Assembly (NCBI GenBank): GCA_035260545.1
Contig: DATFUZ010000025.1
Span: 1 to 64,000, forward strand
Source of the DNA: DATDDB01 sp035260545
Lineage (GTDB): Bacteria > Pseudomonadota > Gammaproteobacteria > Burkholderiales > Gallionellaceae
Length of the DNA: 64,000 nt
Direction of reading: 5' to 3'
The position numbers and the translations under genes are program-made. The notes below the pieces were generated by a model. It saw only the letters and a program-made list of their open reading frames with translations, did not search any database and had not been told where the DNA came from. Shown piece by piece: positions 60,949 through 64,000 of the stretch (the first letter of the stretch is position 1; every line of letters begins with the position of its first letter).

Positions 60949-62274
60949 CTATTTCTGTTCTTTCGCCGCCGCATCCAGTTCGCGCAGGTGGGCCAGCTTT
61001 TCCGCAATCCTGGCTTCCAGCCCGCGGTCCACAGGCGCGTAGAAGCTGACTTCCGGCATGCCCTCGGGAAAATAATTCTCCCCTGCCGCATAGCCTTCCG
61101 TCTCCTCGTGGGCATAGCGGTAGCCCTTGCCGTAATCGAGCTCTTTCATCAGCCGGGTCGGGGCGTTGCGCAGGTGCAGCGGCACCTCGCGCGAGCCGTC
61201 CTGGGCCACGAAGGCGCGGGCTGCATTATACGCGACATAGCCCGCGTTCGACTTGGCGGCGACCGCCAGGTAGAGCACGGCCTGCGCCAGCGCCAGTTCG
61301 CCCTCGGGCGAGCCCAGCCGCTCATAGGTTTCCGCCGCATTCAGCGTGATCTCCATCGCCCGCGGGTCTGCCAGGCCGATGTCCTCCCAGGCCATGCGCA
61401 CGATGCGCCGCGCGAGGTAGCGCGGATCGGCGCCGCCGTCCAGCATGCGCACGAGCCAGTACAGCGCGGCATCGGGATTGGAGCCGCGCACCGATTTGTG
61501 CAAGGCGGAGATCTGGTCGTAGAAGGCCTCGCCGCCCTTGTCGAAGCGGCGCAGGTTCTGCGCCAGCGTGCGATCCAGAAACTCCGCGTCTATCCGGCTG
61601 ACGCCCTCGGTGCGGGCCGCAGTCTGGAGTTGCTCGAGCACGTTGAGCAGGCGGCGTGCATCGCCGTCGGCATAGCCGATGATGCGCTCACGCGCGGCGT
61701 CGTCAAATGCCAGCCCCTGCAGCGCCACGGCCAGCGCATGGTCGATGAGTCGGCCCAGTTCTGCCGGTGACAGGGCGCGCAATACATACACCTGCGCCCG
61801 CGACAGCAGCGCGCTGTTCACTTCGAACGACGGGTTTTCCGTGGTGGCGCCGATGAAGGTGACCAGCCCCTGCTCCACATAGGGCAGGAAGGCGTCCTGC
61901 TGGGATTTGTTGAAACGGTGCACCTCGTCCACGAACAGGATGGTGTGGCGGCCGCTTTGCTCCAGCACGCGCTGCGCCTGGGCGATCGCATCGCGAATGT
62001 CCTTGACCCCCGACAGCACGGCGGACAACGGGACGAATTCGGCATCGAAGGCCGAGGCCATCAGCCGCGCCAGCGTGGTCTTGCCCACGCCCGGCGGGCC
62101 CCACAGGATCATGGAATGCAGCTTGCCGGATTCGAACGCAAGCCGCAGGGGGCGGCCGGGCCCCAGCAGATGCGACTGGCCGATGACCTCGTCGATGTGC
62201 CGCGGGCGCAACCGCTCGGCCAGCGGCGCGGCCGGCGCGGGCGGTGCGAACAGGCTTTCCTGCGCGGCGCACAT
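60949..62274 (-). CDS. rarA: Replication-associated recombination ATPase RarA
   Basis: RarA (MgsA) is an AAA+ clamp-loader-like ATPase acting at stalled replication forks. The 441-residue protein has Walker A WGPPGVGKTTLARLM, Walker B ILFVDEVHRFNKSQQD, an ATTENPSFEVN sensor segment, and a C-terminal helical tetramerisation domain (WLVRMLDGGADPRYLARRIVRMAWEDIGLADPRAM). The order lolA-rarA-serS is common in proteobacteria. Confidence 0.97.
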   Translation of the reverse strand: MCAAQESLFAPPAPAAPLAERLRPRHIDEVIGQSHLLGPGRPLRLAFESGKLHSMILWGPPGVGKTTLARLMASAFDAEFVPLSAVLSGVKDIRDAIAQAQRVLEQSGRHTILFVDEVHRFNKSQQDAFLPYVEQGLVTFIGATTENPSFEVNSALLSRAQVYVLRALSPAELGRLIDHALAVALQGLAFDDAARERIIGYADGDARRLLNVLEQLQTAARTEGVSRIDAEFLDRTLAQNLRRFDKGGEAFYDQISALHKSVRGSNPDAALYWLVRMLDGGADPRYLARRIVRMAWEDIGLADPRAMEITLNAAETYERLGSPEGELALAQAVLYLAVAAKSNAGYVAYNAARAFVAQDGSREVPLHLRNAPTRLMKELDYGKGYRYAHEETEGYAAGENYFPEGMPEVSFYAPVDRGLEARIAEKLAHLRELDAAAKEQK

Positions 62275-62281
62275 GCGGGCC

Positions 62282-62980
62282 CTATTCGTCGCCGATCACG
62301 TCGGCGCCCTTGGGCGGGACGAACCGGAACAGTTCCGGCGGAAATTTCGGGTTGCGCAGTATTCCCGAGAAATGCAGAACGGTGATGTGGCCGAAATTGT
62401 CGAACAGTTCGAGCGTGACCAGTTCTGCGCGCGCGTTGAAGCCCATGCGTATGCGCGTGAAGGCGGTGTCATGCGTCCTGGGCGTCGCCTCCAGCCAGTC
62501 CAGGGCGGCCTCGTCCTTGTCGCACGTGGCGTTCGGCTCGGCCGTGACCGCGGAAGCGGGCTCGGTGTCCACGGGGATGGGATAGGGCTTGCAAGCGACA
62601 TCCTTCAGCTCGAATTCCTTTTCGATGCGGTCGCTGCCGGAGAGAAGTGCCGCCGGGCTGCTGCCCAGCGCCGTGTCCAGCTTCTTCACCGTCACCTGCT
62701 GCAAATCCACGTCGTACATCCAGAAGCGCGTGCCGTCGCCGACCATGACCTGCTCGTAGGGCTTCTGGTATTCCCAGCGGAACTTGCCGGGGCGCGAGAA
62801 CTGCATGTTGCCGGAGGAGACCTGCAGCCGCTTGCCGTTGGCGGCCAGCACTTCCTGGATGAAGTTCGCCTGCGAGGAATGCACGGTCCGTATGTATGTC
62901 TTCAGCTTGGCGATTGCATCGGCGTGTGCGGCAAGCGGCGCGCCGAGCGCCAGCATCGTCATCAAGAGAATTCTCAGCAT
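62282..62980 (-). CDS. lolA: Outer-membrane lipoprotein carrier LolA
   Basis: LolA carries lipoproteins through the periplasm from LolCDE to LolB. The 232-residue precursor has a signal peptide (about 1-20, ending AAHA) and the LolA fold (SSQANFIQEVLAANGKRLQVSSGNMQFSRPGKFRWEYQKPYEQVMVGDGTRFWMYD). It is longer than most LolA: an insert at about 128-155 carries two cysteines, C130 and C153, before the conserved WLEATP. The ATG at 62980 was chosen for the signal peptide. Confidence 0.93.
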   Translation of the reverse strand: MLRILLMTMLALGAPLAAHADAIAKLKTYIRTVHSSQANFIQEVLAANGKRLQVSSGNMQFSRPGKFRWEYQKPYEQVMVGDGTRFWMYDVDLQQVTVKKLDTALGSSPAALLSGSDRIEKEFELKDVACKPYPIPVDTEPASAVTAEPNATCDKDEAALDWLEATPRTHDTAFTRIRMGFNARAELVTLELFDNFGHITVLHFSGILRNPKFPPELFRFVPPKGADVIGDE

Positions 62981-63051
62981 ACTATGGACACCCTGTTCGT
63001 TTGCGATGGTGCGCCCTCCCGCCGGCGGCGGGCGGCGGCGCGAAAAGCGGG

Positions 63052-64000
63052 TCACTCGCTCCTGGACGGCGCGATGACCTCGCGGTTGCCGTTGCTCTGC
63101 ATGGCCGACACGAGGCCGGCGCGTTCCATTTCCTCCACCAGGCGGGCAGCCCGGTTGTAGCCTATGCGCAGGTGACGCTGCACCAGGGAGATCGAGGCGC
63201 GGCGCGATTTCAGCACGACGTCCACGGCCTGGTCGTAGAGGGGATCCGCCTCGGCGCTGCCCTGCCCTGCCTCGCCGCCTCCCTCCAGTTCCTCGGGTGA
63301 GGTCAGCACGCCTTCGATGTAGTTGGGACCGCCCTGCGACTTCAGGTGCTCGGTCACGCGGTGGACCTCCTGGTCCGAGACGAAGGCGCCATGCACGCGC
63401 TGCGGGAAGCCGGTGCCGGGTGGCAGGTACAGCATGTCACCCTGGCCAAGCAGCGCTTCGGCGCCCATTTGGTCGAGTATGGTGCGCGAATCTATCTTGC
63501 TGGAAACCTGGAACGCAACGCGCGTCGGCACGTTGGCCTTGATCAGTCCGGTGATCACGTCCACCGAGGGGCGCTGCGTGGCGAGCACCAGGTGTATGCC
63601 CGCAGCACGCGCCTTTTGCGCCAGGCGTGCGATCAGTTCCTCTATCTTCTTGCCGACCACCATCATCAGGTCGGCCAGTTCGTCGATGAACACCACGATG
63701 AACGGCAGCTCGTCGAGCGGCTCGGGGTTGTCCGGCGTCAGCGTGAAGGGATTGGTGTACGGCTGCTCGTTCTTGATCCCTTCCTTGATCTTCTGGTTGT
63801 AGCCGGAGATGTTGCGCACGCCCAGCGCCGACATCAGGCGGTAGCGTTTGTCCATTTCCTGCACGCACCAGTTGAGGCCCGCGGCAGCCTGCGTCATGTC
63901 GGTGACCACGGGCGCCAGCAGGTGCGGGATGCCTTCATATACGGACAGTTCCAGCATCTTGGGGTCGATCAGGAGCAGCCGCACATCCTGCGGCGTGGAC
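63052..64000 (-). CDS. ftsK: DNA translocase FtsK, C-terminal part (partial)
   Basis: The gene runs off the right edge of the window; only the last 315 or so codons are visible. Seen are VRLLLIDPKMLELSVYEGIPHLLAPVVTDM, Walker B FIVVFIDELADLMM, LVLATQRPSVDVITGLIKANVPTRVAFQVSSKIDSRTILDQMGAEALLGQGDMLY, and the gamma winged-helix domain that reads KOPS sequences (LVQRHLRIGYNRAARLVEEMERAGLV). Walker A and the membrane part lie outside. A GTG at 63984 is internal, not the start. Confidence 0.96.
   Translation of the reverse strand, partial: STPQDVRLLLIDPKMLELSVYEGIPHLLAPVVTDMTQAAAGLNWCVQEMDKRYRLMSALGVRNISGYNQKIKEGIKNEQPYTNPFTLTPDNPEPLDELPFIVVFIDELADLMMVVGKKIEELIARLAQKARAAGIHLVLATQRPSVDVITGLIKANVPTRVAFQVSSKIDSRTILDQMGAEALLGQGDMLYLPPGTGFPQRVHGAFVSDQEVHRVTEHLKSQGGPNYIEGVLTSPEELEGGGEAGQGSAEADPLYDQAVDVVLKSRRASISLVQRHLRIGYNRAARLVEEMERAGLVSAMQSNGNREVIAPSRSE

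Overview
The window looks like chromosomal DNA of a GC-rich betaproteobacterium. The gene orders def-fmt-rsmB-DUF4390-ntrY-ntrX, LysM-dprA-smg-topA, ftsY-ftsE-ftsX, M16-M16-rsmD-coaD-fdx and mlaFEDCB-ABC-bolA-murA-hisG-hisD are all typical of that class. A nitrosomonad- or Gallionella-like lineage is my guess from overall feel, not something the sequence proves. No transposase, integrase, phage or CRISPR array was found, so this is mostly stable core genome with a few accessory insertions.

Layout. 1-570: tRNA-Phe on the minus strand, with an interrupted second copy between it and its likely promoter. 571-6741 (minus): a def-to-ntrX operon for protein start processing, rRNA methylation and an NtrY-like kinase whose partner lacks the AAA+ domain. 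6834-12163 (plus): LysM protein, dprA, smg, topA. 12175-14210: a compact nitric-oxide module made of an NsrR-type repressor, an operator over a promoter, a truncated haemoglobin and a ferredoxin-NAD(P)H reductase. 14321-15543: a DUF815 ATPase followed by a repeat-rich non-coding stretch. 15544-22243: ftsX/ftsE/ftsY divergent from a pair of M16 peptidases, rsmD, coaD and ferredoxin. 22321-28872: housekeeping genes (mutM, yihY-like, ttcA, pteridine reductase, midA-like). 28864-35294: a surface-glycan cluster (ArnT-like transferase, Asp-box sialidase-like protein, membrane protein, epimerase, ArnC-like transferase, small outer-membrane barrel). 35356-44648 (minus): Mla phospholipid transport without mlaA, an ABC-2 exporter, bolA, murA, an inserted glycosyltransferase-like gene, hisG and hisD. 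44786-49582 (minus): porin, cysS, DUF4870 and glnS. 49789-53860 (plus): TPR protein, exported cyclophilin, lpxH, Crp/Fnr regulator, and rpoH behind a CIRCE operator. 54120-59205 (plus): a translationally coupled five-gene set of receiver protein, YaiO-type barrel, HEAT-repeat protein, processive GT2 and membrane histidine kinase. 59458-64000 (minus): tRNA-Ser(CGA), serS, rarA, lolA and the C-terminal part of ftsK.

Most notable points. The five-gene receiver/YaiO/HEAT/GT2/kinase operon looks like a self-regulated polysaccharide synthesis and export system. The NsrR-globin-reductase module resembles a flavohaemoglobin split into two proteins. rpoH carries a near-perfect CIRCE element, suggesting HrcA control of the heat-shock sigma factor. 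The tRNA-Phe locus holds a second copy split inside the anticodon loop by about 84 bp of palindromic sequence. A minus-strand terminator and -10 box between lpxH and the Crp/Fnr gene suggest an unannotated small RNA.
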